A program made the translations under genes and the position numbers. 64,000 nt of DNA from the NCBI RefSeq assembly GCF_028622115.1, contig NZ_CP097263.1, positions 248,001 through 312,000 on the forward strand, given 5' to 3'. This stretch comes from Kutzneria chonburiensis (GTDB taxonomy: Bacteria; Actinomycetota; Actinomycetes; Mycobacteriales; Pseudonocardiaceae). This document shows, piece by piece, positions 28,704-37,211 of this stretch (its first letter is position 1; each line of letters opens with the position of its first letter). The notes under the pieces are model-generated. The model did not search any database. It worked only from the letters and a program-made list of their open reading frames with translations, and was not told the origin of the DNA.

Positions 28704-29432
28704 CTACCGAGCCGATGCGGGCCTCGGAAAATTCGGCAAGGGCGAGGCAGGGGTCACGAGGGGCCGAGCCGCGACGCCGGAGGCGGCGCCATCCAACACG
28801 TCCCGGCGGATCTCGTCTCGCAGGAAGCCGGAGAACCGGCCGGCTCCCTGCGATGAGAAGGACGTGCTGCTCAGCACAGCCGGGGCGACGTAGTCGGCGA
28901 GATAGTCGTGGTCCGACACCAGCGGCACCCGGGTGTCCAGCGACAGCACGGTTGTCGTGGCGTCCAACAAGTCGAAGTACGACACGCGGCGCAGACCGCC
29001 GCGAACGCGGAACCGGCCGTTGTCGGAGGCCAACGCGCGACCGGGCACGTTGAGCAGCGTGGCGGCATCGCGGTGCAGGCCCCAATATGCCGACGCTGCC
29101 GCCTTGCGCAGCGCGATGCCGCACGGCAGGCCGACGTTGTGCAGCGCCTGACCGGAGCTGAACCGCACGGTCGCCTCGGACAGGTGCAGCTCCTCGGCGA
29201 TCATCCGGCTGGCCGCGGCCTGCGCGACGGCGTCGAAGGCGATGTCCCTGCTGTACAACAGGATCTCGCCCGGCCGCAGGATCAGCCACGCGTCCGGCGC
29301 CGGCTGGGGAGCGGCGTCGCGCTGGAAGGTGAAGCCGACGGCCAGCGCGCCGGTGGTGCGGGCCCGGCCGAGCCGCGGCTTCCGGCCGCTCGGGGCCAGA
29401 GCGGTACGGCAGGCATTGGTGCTGGATTGCAT
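28704..29432 (-). CDS. Hypothetical protein, 242 aa
   Basis: A protein I do not recognise. It has an Arg/Gly-rich N-terminus, no signal peptide or transmembrane helix, and a central region with IAEELHLSEATVRFSSGQAL, then FRVRGGLRRVSYFDLLDATT and FSGFLRDEIRRDVLDGAASG. The ELHLSEATVR stretch resembles a LuxR-like helix-turn-helix recognition helix, but the rest does not fit that family, so I do not assign it. I chose the ATG at 29432 because GAGG lies six bases upstream; a longer start at 29468 lacks a site. GC3 bias supports coding. Confidence 0.5.
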   Translation of the reverse strand: MQSSTNACRTALAPSGRKPRLGRARTTGALAVGFTFQRDAAPQPAPDAWLILRPGEILLYSRDIAFDAVAQAAASRMIAEELHLSEATVRFSSGQALHNVGLPCGIALRKAAASAYWGLHRDAATLLNVPGRALASDNGRFRVRGGLRRVSYFDLLDATTTVLSLDTRVPLVSDHDYLADYVAPAVLSSTSFSSQGAGRFSGFLRDEIRRDVLDGAASGVAARPLVTPASPLPNFPRPASAR

Positions 29433-29652
29433 GGGGGCCTCGCAAGAACTGTGCGCGCGATCACACATATTGGTCGTCTTGCTGAGGAATCTACGCCGCC
29501 GGAAGCCGGCGGTCGGCCAATTCCGGCCTATCGGTCGGTGATGACTGCCTCATAGTCGATTCGTGTATCTCGCGGGAATTTCCAGGCACCTGTAGAGGTT
29601 GCACGCTGGACTCGGCCGTCAGGCCGATGGTGGCCTGTTCTACGCTGGCCGG

Positions 29653-30129
29653 GTGGTGAACCTGCGCTTGCTCGTCGTGCCCGCCGCCGCACTGCTCCTG
29701 GTCACCGCCGGGTGCAGCCGGGAGGCCGGTCCGAGCGGGCCGCCGGTGGCCAAGTACGGGCCGTCCGTCGCCGACCTGAGCGTGAAGGTCGACGCACTCG
29801 AGGCCGACCAGTGCCAGACCGTCGATCCGGCCAAGGTCTATCCGGAATGCGAGCGGTACGCGACGCAGGTCGTCAACTTCGGTAACAGCGTGGTCTCGGA
29901 GACCGCCGGCAGCAAGCAGGCCGACGCCATCAAGGCCGTCGTGGACAAGTTGCAGGCCGCGGTGGCCGACTACGAGAAGCGCACGTGCGGCGTCGGTACC
30001 CAGAATCCGGGCGTGAACAATGCCGATCCCAGCACCGCGGGCCCGAACGCCGCGCCCTGTGCCGCCGCTCTGACAACTGTCAGGGAACAGATCGACGCGA
30101 TCGGCAGGCTGCTCAAGCAGGTCGGCTAA
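29653..30129 (+). CDS. Small secreted lipoprotein
   Basis: A 158-residue protein with an N-terminal hydrophobic segment and the lipobox LVTAGC (cysteine near residue 22), followed by SREAGPSGPPVAKYG. The mature part is helical and has four more cysteines, two in CQTVDPAKVYPEC and two in the C-terminal third, consistent with two disulfides. It would be anchored to the outer face of the membrane. GTG at 29653 or 29656 starts it; no strong ribosome-binding site is visible. The function is unknown. Confidence 0.72.
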   Translation: MVNLRLLVVPAAALLLVTAGCSREAGPSGPPVAKYGPSVADLSVKVDALEADQCQTVDPAKVYPECERYATQVVNFGNSVVSETAGSKQADAIKAVVDKLQAAVADYEKRTCGVGTQNPGVNNADPSTAGPNAAPCAAALTTVREQIDAIGRLLKQVG

Positions 30130-30277
30130 AACCCGAATTTATTTCACGGAAATCCCCGGCGGTGTCCGTTGGGGCAGCAAGGGCGGGACGATATGCTCCC
30201 GCTGTTCTGCCCGGCGATCACCTGGTGCGATTGTGGACGGGTAGCGGTGTTTTCGCAGGCCGGAGGGGGTCCTGCCG

Positions 30278-31308
30278 GTGATGTCGAGCGGTTCGGTGAC
30301 AGCTGGTCCGGTGCATCCCGAGGGGGTGCCGGGTGACCGGCTGCTCGACGACGGCATCGTCCAGCTGCTCGATCGGATGAATCCCCGTAAACACAGTGCC
30401 TCGGCATTGGGCGCTTTGGTGGCAGCCCTGCCGCGCAACGGCCGCCTGCCCGCTGTGGTGCGTACGGCGGCAAAGCACACCGCCAAGCGATGTGAGCGGG
30501 AGTCGATGGTCCTGCCGGGACTGCACTTCGGTCAGTCGGGGGCGGTGTGGGCGCTGCTGGACGCGGCGCGGGCGCTCGACGACCAGAAGCTGATGGCCCG
30601 TGCGACCAAGCTGGCCACCGAGATCCCCGTGATGAGCACGAATCCGGACGTCTGCGACGGCTCGGCCGGCGCCGGTCTGACGCTGCTGCACGCGTGGCGG
30701 GTCACCGGGGACGGGCAGTTCCTGGCCCGGGCCGCGGAATGCGCGCGGCACCAGGACACCGGGCAGGGCAAGTACGGCTTCGGCCACGGCATCGCCGGCA
30801 TCGCGGCCTTCCTGCTGGACTACGCCCTGGTCACCGGGGACAAACTCGGCCGGATCAAGGCGATCCGGCTGGCCGACGCGCTGTGCGACGGGGCGATGTG
30901 GGACCGGACGGCCGCGCGGTGGCCGTCGGGGCCGGGGAGAGCGTGCCGCTGGGCGGCTGGTGCGGCGACGCCGCCGGTGTCGGCAGCTTCCTGGTCCGAG
31001 CCTGGCTCGCCACCGGCGACGAGCGTTACCGCAAGGTCGCCGACGCCGCCGCGGCGGCGGTGCGGGCCGACCAGTGGACCATGGCCACCGCTTCCTGCCA
31101 CGGCGTGGTGGAGAACGTCGAGTTTCTCCTCGACATGGCCGAAGCCACCGGGGATGCCCGGCACCGCGACTGGGCGTTCAAGACGATCGGCCGGCTGGCC
31201 TGGCCGGACGACGCCGCCCTGCCGGTGTTGGTGGCGGCCTTGGTACGCATGGTCGTGCCGGGCGCCGAGCGGCTGTGGATGCCGCCGCTGCGCCCGGCCG
31301 ACCTCTGA
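30278..31308 (+). pseudogene. Orphan LanC-like cyclase domain protein, frameshifted
   Basis: The frame shows the repeated GxxG-type helical-hairpin motifs of the LanC barrel: LHFGQSGAVWALLD, CDGSAGAGLTLLHAW, YGFGHGIAGIAAFLLDYAL. It breaks after CDGAMWDR; the continuation, with VPLGGWCGDAAGVGSFLVRA and ASCHGVVENVEFLLD, is in another frame ending at 31308. One extra G at 30906-30907 restores D-R-D-G-R-A-V-A-V-G and a 343-residue protein. The zinc ligands of lanthionine cyclases would be C229, C274 and H275. No LanM/LanB/LanL enzyme or clear precursor is next to it, so it may be a LanC-like protein of unknown role. Confidence 0.78.
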
Positions 31309-31309
31309 T

Positions 31310-32458
31310 CTACACGAAGGCGCTCAGGCCGGTGATCGCCCGGCCGGTGACCAGCGAGTTGATCTCCCGCGTGCCCTCGTACGAGTACACCGCCTCGGCG
31401 TCGGCGACGAACCGGCCGACGTGGTAGTCGAGCACGATCCCGTTGCCGCCCAGGATCTCCCGGGCCCAGCCGACCGCCTCGCGCATCCGTGACGTGCAGA
31501 ACGCCTTGGCCAGCGAGGAGTGCTCGTCCCGGTAGACGCCCTCGTCCTGGAGCTGGGCCAGCCGGACGACCATGCCCAGCGACGCCGTGACGTTGCCCAG
31601 CATCTTGACCAGCAGGTCCTGCACGAGCTGGAAGCCGGCGATGGGCTTGCCGAACTGCTTGCGCTCCTTGGCATAGGCCAGCGCGAGATCGTAGGCGCCC
31701 ATCATCACGCCGACCGACTGCCAGGCCACGCCGCCGCGGGTCTGCCGCAGAATGTCCGCGGTGTCCCGGAAACCGTGCGCGTTCTGGAGGCGATTCGCTT
31801 CCGGCACACGGCAATCGGTCAGGGTGATGTCGGCATTCTGCACGGTCCGCAGGGCCATCTTGTGCTCGATCTTGGTGGCGGTGAATCCGGGCGTGCCCTT
31901 CTCCACCACAAAACCCTTGACCTTGTTGTCGGCCTCGTCGCGGGCCCACACGATCACCAGGTCGGCGAAGGTGGCGTTGCCGATCCAGCGCTTGGCCCCG
32001 TTGAGGATCCAGTCGTCACCGTCGCGCCGGGCCGTGGTCTGCAGGCCGCCGGCCACGTCCGAGCCGCCGTTGGGCTCGGTCAGCGCGAAGGCGCCGATCT
32101 TCTCCATCCGGGCCATCGCCGGTAGCCAGCGCTGCTTCTGCTCGTCGGAGCCGCAGCGGTTGATGCTGCCCATGGCCAGTCCACTGTGGACGCCGAAGAA
32201 GGTGGCGATGGACGGGTCGACCCGGTTCATCTCCAGCGCCAGGAAACCGGTGAGCAGGCTGCGGGCGCCGCGGTAGGCCAGGCCGGCGATGTCCAGCTCG
32301 GCGAAGCCCTTCACGATCTGGTGCGGGAACTCGGCGTCGGCCCAGGACTCGTTGGCGATCGGCGCGACCTCGGTGCGCAGGAACTCCCGCGTCTTCTCGA
32401 CGATCGCCTTCTCCTCGTCGGTGAGCAGGCCCTGGAAGTCGTAGAAGTCACCGGACAT
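31310..32458 (-). CDS. Acyl-CoA dehydrogenase, glutaryl-CoA dehydrogenase-like
   Basis: A 382-residue FAD enzyme. It shows ALTEPNGGSDVAGGLQTTAR, MALRTVQNADITLTDCRVPE and the C-terminal YSYEGTREINSLVTGRAITG in which the catalytic glutamate sits, the arrangement of the glutaryl-CoA dehydrogenase branch. The ATG at 32458, with AAGGAG ten bases upstream, is preferred over the GTG at 32467. It overlaps the end of the hydroxyacyl-CoA dehydrogenase gene by 11 bases and is the last gene of a four-gene minus-strand operon. Whether it decarboxylates glutaryl-CoA or only dehydrogenates is not certain from sequence alone. Confidence 0.9.
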   Translation of the reverse strand: MSGDFYDFQGLLTDEEKAIVEKTREFLRTEVAPIANESWADAEFPHQIVKGFAELDIAGLAYRGARSLLTGFLALEMNRVDPSIATFFGVHSGLAMGSINRCGSDEQKQRWLPAMARMEKIGAFALTEPNGGSDVAGGLQTTARRDGDDWILNGAKRWIGNATFADLVIVWARDEADNKVKGFVVEKGTPGFTATKIEHKMALRTVQNADITLTDCRVPEANRLQNAHGFRDTADILRQTRGGVAWQSVGVMMGAYDLALAYAKERKQFGKPIAGFQLVQDLLVKMLGNVTASLGMVVRLAQLQDEGVYRDEHSSLAKAFCTSRMREAVGWAREILGGNGIVLDYHVGRFVADAEAVYSYEGTREINSLVTGRAITGLSAFV

Positions 32459-33329
32459 CGTCGTCACGCTCCTTCAGTGCAATGATCTCGAGCTGTTGGC
32501 GGTCGCGCTCGGCGGCGCGCTTCTCGTTGTCCGCCAACGGATAAACGGTTTCGGCCTGGTCGGCCAGCCGGGCCTGGACGTCGACCGGGATGTAGGGCAT
32601 CAGGTGGGACATCATGTGTCGCAGCCCGCCCGGGCCGCCGCCGAGGTGGAACGCCAGGAACGGGCCTACCGTGGCCCACCGGACACCGACCGAGTTGGTG
32701 ACGATGTCGTCCAGCTCGGTCATCGACACCACGCCCTGCTCGACCAGGTTCACGCACTCCTCGAACAGCACGCGCTGCAAGCGATTCGCGACGTGGCCGC
32801 GCACCTCCTGGTGCACCACCACCGGAACCTTGCCCAGCGAGAGGTAGAACTCCTTGGCACGAGCCACTTCGTCCGCCGAGGCCCCGACCAGTTCCACCAA
32901 CGGGATCAGGTGCGGCGGGTTGAACGGGTGGCCGACCACCAATCGTGCCGGGTCGGCCATCTTCGACGACATCGAGGACGGCGTCAGGCCCGAGGTCGAT
33001 GACAGGATCAGCGCGTCGGCCGGCGCGGCCTTCTCAATGGTGGCAAAGAGATCCTGCTTGAACTCCAGGCGCTCCGGCCCGTTCTCCTGCACCGCCTGGA
33101 CACCGTCGACGGCTTGCTCGACCGAGCCGACGATCTCCACCCGGGACAGGAGTTCCTCGACGTCACCGGTGAAACCCGGGACGGTCGGGGCGAATTCGCG
33201 CACCGCGTCGCGTACGGCCTGCGCCAGATCGGGACGGGGGTCCGTGACCCGCACGGTGTGTCCCTTGGCCAGCATCAGGGTCGTCCACGACAGGCCGATG
33301 GTGCCGGCGCCGACAACTGCCACAGTCAT
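32448..33329 (-). CDS. 3-hydroxyacyl-CoA dehydrogenase family protein
   Basis: A 293-residue NAD-dependent dehydrogenase. It starts MTVAVVGAGTIGLSWTTLML (Rossmann glycine motif) and carries VVGHPFNPPHLIPLVELVG, the catalytic histidine strand of the 3-hydroxyacyl-CoA dehydrogenase/lambda-crystallin family, and VANRLQRVLFEECVNLVEQG in the C-terminal domain. Single-domain relatives include 3-hydroxybutyryl-CoA, carnitine and L-gulonate dehydrogenases. AAGGAG precedes the ATG at 33329. It lies between the acetoacetate decarboxylase and the acyl-CoA dehydrogenase genes with almost no spacing. Confidence 0.9.
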   Translation of the reverse strand: MTVAVVGAGTIGLSWTTLMLAKGHTVRVTDPRPDLAQAVRDAVREFAPTVPGFTGDVEELLSRVEIVGSVEQAVDGVQAVQENGPERLEFKQDLFATIEKAAPADALILSSTSGLTPSSMSSKMADPARLVVGHPFNPPHLIPLVELVGASADEVARAKEFYLSLGKVPVVVHQEVRGHVANRLQRVLFEECVNLVEQGVVSMTELDDIVTNSVGVRWATVGPFLAFHLGGGPGGLRHMMSHLMPYIPVDVQARLADQAETVYPLADNEKRAAERDRQQLEIIALKERDDDVR

Positions 33330-33331
33330 GG

Positions 33332-34072
33332 TCAGCGCTCCTTGAGGTAGTCGAACACCGGGGTGACGCCGGACAGCGTCAGGTCGGTGATGATGTGGCT
33401 GGCCGAGACGACCTCCAGCACCGGCAGGTCGGCCAGCGGGGCCAGCACGTGCTGGAACAGTTGCAGCCGGGCCGGTCCGGTCCACGCCGCCTTCACCGTG
33501 ATGTCGGTGATCTGCGTGCGGACCAGCTCGCACACCCGCGGCGCCCGCTCGTAGCCCGGCACGATCTTGACCATGTACGTGGGCAGGGTCAGCTCGGCCT
33601 TGGCCTCGTCCAGGTCCATCGGGTAGTGCTTGTAGCCCATGGTCGCGGTGGCCACCCGCTGCGAGCCGTAGTCCAGTGTGCCCACCAGGGCGCCGGCCTC
33701 GGCGAACAGCTGCGGCGAGCCGGTCGACTTCGGGTACGCGCTGATCTCCCGGCCGGCCACCGTCGCGGCCACGTTGTCCAGGTACATCGCGTGCAGGTAC
33801 TCGCCGCGCTCCTCGCCGAAGCGGACCGGGATCACCTGCCCGGACTCGGTGTACGGGCCGAAGCTGGTGCTGTCGCCCATCTTCATGACCTCGAAGCGCA
33901 CCAGCGGCTCGTCGAACTCCAGCGGCTCGGGAACCGCGGCCCGCAGCGCCTCGGGATCGGTGCGGTAGACGATGTTCAGGTACTCGCGGTCGGTGAACCG
34001 CGACCGGACCGGGGCCCACGCGGGCGCGGTCAGCGGGGTCGCGAGCCGACGGGCGACTTCCGATGCCTTCAC
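33332..34072 (-). CDS. Acetoacetate decarboxylase family protein
   Basis: A 246-residue protein of the ADC family. Conserved stretches include MYLDNVAATVAGREISAYPK and TATMGYKHYPMDLDEAKAEL; a lysine in this region is the expected Schiff-base residue, but which lysine I cannot fix without alignment. Family members decarboxylate acetoacetate or act as aldolase/dehydratases on related 2-oxo acids. The GTG start lies three bases after the CoA-transferase stop and has AGGAGG inside the end of that gene. In this operon it would act on a 3-oxo acid or its relative. Confidence 0.85.
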   Translation of the reverse strand: MKASEVARRLATPLTAPAWAPVRSRFTDREYLNIVYRTDPEALRAAVPEPLEFDEPLVRFEVMKMGDSTSFGPYTESGQVIPVRFGEERGEYLHAMYLDNVAATVAGREISAYPKSTGSPQLFAEAGALVGTLDYGSQRVATATMGYKHYPMDLDEAKAELTLPTYMVKIVPGYERAPRVCELVRTQITDITVKAAWTGPARLQLFQHVLAPLADLPVLEVVSASHIITDLTLSGVTPVFDYLKER

Positions 34073-34075
34073 TGG

Positions 34076-35266
34076 TTACCTCCTCACCGTGACGCCGGCC
34101 TCGGCCAGCTCACGACGGTCGTCCTCGGAGTACCCGAGCTCGCTCAGCACCTCGTCGTTGTCCTGCCCCAATCGCGGCGCGTGCCTGCGCACACTCGCAG
34201 GCGTGGCCGAGAACCGCACGGGGGAACCGATCACCCGATAGGTGCCCTCGGTCGGGTGTTCCGCGCATTCCAGCAGGCCCATGGCCTTGACGTAGGGGTC
34301 CTCGGTCACGTCGTCCAGGTCCAGCACCGGCGCGAACGGGATGCTCAGCCGGGCGCAGGTCGCCTCCCATTCGGCGGTCGTCCGCTGCGCCGCGTACGTC
34401 TCGATCAGGTCGTAGAAGGCGTCGAAGTTGGCCGCCAGACTGGCCGAATCGGCGAAACGCGGGTCCTCGAGGTGTTCGGGGTGGCCGACCTCGGCGAAGA
34501 AGTCGTCGATGTTGCGGCGGCTGTACGGGAGGATGCAGGCCCAGCCGTCCTTCGTGCGGACCGCGCGGTGGCCTGGGGACAGGCTGCGGGAGAAGCCCAT
34601 CAGGCCGGCGGCCGGTTCGAACGTGCGGCCGGCGAGGTGCTCGACCAGGTTGAACGCCAGCATGGTGTCGGTCATCGGCACCTCGACGCGCTGGCCTTCG
34701 CCGGTGCGCTGCTTGTGCACCAGTGCCGCCAGAACACTGTAGACAATAGTCAGTCCACTGACCTTGTCGCCGAGAATCGTCGGCATGTACGTCGGCGTGC
34801 CGGTGGCGCGGCGCATCAGATCGGCCGTGCCGGACGCGGCCTGCACGATCTCGTCGTAGGCGGCGCGGTCGGCCAGCGTCGAGTCGCTGCGGAAACCCTG
34901 GGCGTTGCAGTAGATCAGGCCCGGATTCACCTCGGCCAGCTGCTCGTAGTCCAGGCCCAGCCGGTGCAGCGCGCCGGGGCGCATGTTGGTCACCAGCACG
35001 TCGGCCGTCTTCACCAGGTCGAGGAAGACCTGCTTGCCGCGCGGGTTCTTCAGGTCGACGGCGACCGCCCGCTTGTTGCGGTTGACGTTGAGGGCCAGCG
35101 AGCCCATGCCCTCGTTGCGGTACGGGGCGGTCAGCCGGCTCATGTCGCCGGCCGGCGGCTCCACCTTGATCACGTCGGCGCCCAGGTCGCCGAGGATCTG
35201 CGTGGCGTACGGGCCCATGACCACCGTCGCGAGGTCGATCACCCTGATGCCGTCCAGAGCCCCCAT
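34076..35266 (-). CDS. CaiB/BaiF family III CoA-transferase
   Basis: A 396-residue family III CoA-transferase. Typical elements: LDGIRVIDLATVVMGPYATQ, LGDLGADVIKVEPPAGD, VAVDLKNPRGKQVFLDLVKT and YDEIVQAASGTADLM, where the aspartate forms the covalent CoA-thioester intermediate. The C-terminal domain has AHRL-type ending VRRHAPRLGQDNDEVLSELG. It moves CoA from a donor such as succinyl-CoA to an organic acid and heads the operon with ADC, hydroxyacyl-CoA dehydrogenase and acyl-CoA dehydrogenase. It is divergent from the IclR regulator at 35373. Confidence 0.93.
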   Translation of the reverse strand: MGALDGIRVIDLATVVMGPYATQILGDLGADVIKVEPPAGDMSRLTAPYRNEGMGSLALNVNRNKRAVAVDLKNPRGKQVFLDLVKTADVLVTNMRPGALHRLGLDYEQLAEVNPGLIYCNAQGFRSDSTLADRAAYDEIVQAASGTADLMRRATGTPTYMPTILGDKVSGLTIVYSVLAALVHKQRTGEGQRVEVPMTDTMLAFNLVEHLAGRTFEPAAGLMGFSRSLSPGHRAVRTKDGWACILPYSRRNIDDFFAEVGHPEHLEDPRFADSASLAANFDAFYDLIETYAAQRTTAEWEATCARLSIPFAPVLDLDDVTEDPYVKAMGLLECAEHPTEGTYRVIGSPVRFSATPASVRRHAPRLGQDNDEVLSELGYSEDDRRELAEAGVTVRR

Positions 35267-35372
35267 GCTCTCCGCCTCCTTCAGTTGTTTGCCTTACATC
35301 AACTACCTTGCTCCTCTCGGACGGCTTACGCAATGTGATACCGTTCTACCCATATAGGTAAGGAGGACACTG

Positions 35373-36110
35373 GTGGCCGAGCTCCGTCCGCACCACCGGG
35401 CCGTGGACCGGATCGCCGAGATCCTCGAGGCCGTCGTCACCGAGCCGTCCGGTCTCACCCTCACCCAGCTCGCGTTGCGTCTCGAAGCCCCCGTGTCTTC
35501 CGTGCAGAAGCTCGTCAACGGCCTCGTCGCCGTCGGCTACCTCGAGGAGGACGACAAACGCTTCCGCCTCGGCGCCGCGCCCTACCTCTTGGCCATGCGC
35601 TCCGGCCAGCGGCTCGTCTCCACCGTCGGGCACTCCGATCTTGTCGACCTACACACTCGCAGCGGTCTCAGCGCCGTGCTCGCCGTGCGTACCGGCGACA
35701 CCTCCGTCTACGCCGATTGGGCCGGCACCGACGATCCCTTCAACTACCTCACCGTTCAACAGCTCCGCACCCCGTTGCCCGAGACCGCCGTCGGTCGCAT
35801 CCTGTTGGCCTTCACGCCCGACCGTGAACGCCACTCCCTCGTCTCCGCCCGCTATCCTTCCGACCCCTCCGCCGCTTTGGCGTTGTTGACCGAGCTCAGC
35901 TCCATCCGCGAGGCCGGCTACACCATGGGCGACAGCGGCCCCATGCTCCGTGGCATCGCCTCCGTGGCCGCCCCGGTGTGGGAGCAGGGTTTGGTGGTCG
36001 GGGCCGTCGCTTTGGCCGGCCCCCACGACAAAGCCGTCGACCGCCTCCCCGAGCTCGTCAACCTCCTCCTCGACGCCCTGCACAAGTTCAGCCGGCGGCG
36101 GGTGAACTGA
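35373..36110 (+). CDS. IclR-family transcriptional regulator
   Basis: A 245-residue IclR protein: winged helix-turn-helix at the N-terminus (GLTLTQLALRLEAPVSSVQK, LVNGLVAVGYLEEDDKRFRL) and an effector domain (LPETAVGRILLAFTPDRERH, GIASVAAPVWEQGLVVGAVA). GTG at 35373 has AAGGAGG ten bases upstream. It is divergent from the CoA-transferase operon and almost certainly controls it. The 106-base gap holds TACC...GGTA and the near-palindrome ACCCATATAGGT (35349-35360), a possible operator. The effector is probably an acid substrate of the operon. Confidence 0.92.
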   Translation: MAELRPHHRAVDRIAEILEAVVTEPSGLTLTQLALRLEAPVSSVQKLVNGLVAVGYLEEDDKRFRLGAAPYLLAMRSGQRLVSTVGHSDLVDLHTRSGLSAVLAVRTGDTSVYADWAGTDDPFNYLTVQQLRTPLPETAVGRILLAFTPDRERHSLVSARYPSDPSAALALLTELSSIREAGYTMGDSGPMLRGIASVAAPVWEQGLVVGAVALAGPHDKAVDRLPELVNLLLDALHKFSRRRVN

Positions 36111-37176
36111 CCCAGGCCGCGATGTCGTCGATCACCTGCTGGTCGACGTGGGAACCGTTGTCCTGGAAGAACATGTGGTCCAGGTCCGGGTAGATCCGGG
36201 CCTCGGCGCGGGGGACGCGACGCCAGCCGGGGAGGTCGTCCTCGACGGTGACCTGGTAGTCGCGGCCGCCCTGGAGGGCGAGGACGGGGCGGTCGATCTC
36301 GATGGCGGTGGCGACCTGGTCGTACTCGCGGAGCTGGAGCCAGTAGGTCGCGGGGAGGCCGAAGGGGAGGTCGCCGGCGGGGGTGGTGGGGGAGAGGTCG
36401 GGGCTGGCGGCGCGGGCGGCGAGGCGGGTCATGGTGTCGACCTCGAGGCCGAAGTGGCGGGCGACGCGCACGACGGCGGCGGGCATGGGGGAGGTGTCGG
36501 CGGCGAGCAGGATGAGGCCGGCGACGGTCGGGGCCCACTGGGCGACATTGGGGGCGATCTTGCCGCCGGCGCTGTGGCCGGCGACGTACACGCGGTCGAC
36601 GTGCTGGCGGAGCAGGTCGACGCCGGCGACGGCGGCGGGGACGTACTCCTCGATGAGGGTCGGCGTGTCGGTGGGCTTGTCGAAACGGACAGAGGCGACG
36701 CCGAGGGAAGCCAGGCCCCAGGCGAGGTCCTTGAGCATCTTCATCGGGCCGGCGGTCTCGTCGCGGTCGAACGCGCCGGCGCCGCTGAGCAGCACGATGC
36801 CGGCGCCGTTTCCGTTGTGGGGCAACACCAACGCTCCAGGTTGATGGCCGACGAGCACCTCCTGCTCGGTGAAGCGGTCGGGCTGCACGTACGACGGCGG
36901 CTGCCACTGGGCGTCCGGAGCGGTCAGTCGAAGACCGTTGACCCGGCCGAGGGAGTCCATCGACATCCGCAGTTCGACGTCTCCGTTCAACAGAACGCTG
37001 AACCGGTTGTCGCCCAACGGGATCGGCTCGCCCACGTGGCGCACCGCGCCGACCTCCTTGGCCCAGGCGATCCGCATGATGTCAGCCGACACCGCGGCCC
37101 GCAGCTCCGGCGCGAACAGTTCGGTCAGCTCGTCGAAGCGGCCGGCGGCGGCCAGCTCCACTAACGTTCTCAACAT
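36088..37176 (-). CDS. Alpha/beta hydrolase with N-terminal DUF3887-like domain
   Basis: A 362-residue protein. The N-terminal ~100 residues (LVELAAAGRFDELTELFAPE, SVLLNGDVELRMSMDSLGRV) resemble the DUF3887 fold that precedes some hydrolases. The C-terminal hydrolase domain has the nucleophile in VYVAGHSAGGKIAPNVAQWA, the acid in LALQGGRDYQVTVEDD and the histidine in PDLDHMFFQ. The ATG at 37176 is within the regulatory gap shared with the divergent ArsR-type gene. Its 3' end overlaps the convergent IclR gene by 23 bases. The substrate is unknown; control by the ArsR-type regulator is likely. Confidence 0.87.
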   Translation of the reverse strand: MLRTLVELAAAGRFDELTELFAPELRAAVSADIMRIAWAKEVGAVRHVGEPIPLGDNRFSVLLNGDVELRMSMDSLGRVNGLRLTAPDAQWQPPSYVQPDRFTEQEVLVGHQPGALVLPHNGNGAGIVLLSGAGAFDRDETAGPMKMLKDLAWGLASLGVASVRFDKPTDTPTLIEEYVPAAVAGVDLLRQHVDRVYVAGHSAGGKIAPNVAQWAPTVAGLILLAADTSPMPAAVVRVARHFGLEVDTMTRLAARAASPDLSPTTPAGDLPFGLPATYWLQLREYDQVATAIEIDRPVLALQGGRDYQVTVEDDLPGWRRVPRAEARIYPDLDHMFFQDNGSHVDQQVIDDIAAWVSSPAAG

Positions 37177-37203
37177 ATGCGAACGGTAGCACGATGTGAG
37201 AAC
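37166..37203. promoter_or_regulatory. Inverted GTTCTCA half-sites between hydrolase and ArsR-type genes
   Basis: GTTCTCA at 37166-37172 and TGAGAAC at 37197-37203 are inverted seven-base half-sites; both are followed by similar sequence (ACAT in one, CACAT in the other). They flank the divergent start region of the hydrolase and the winged-helix regulator, so an operator for that regulator is the simplest reading. Confidence 0.55.
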
Positions 37204-37211
37204 ATAGGGGT

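Noticed and set aside
30193-30336. A 47-codon frame with three cysteines before the LanC-like gene, possible lanthipeptide precursor
   Set aside because: It overlaps the LanC start, has a weak start signal, and its second half is just the LanC leader region in another frame. Kept only as a note in the LanC finding.
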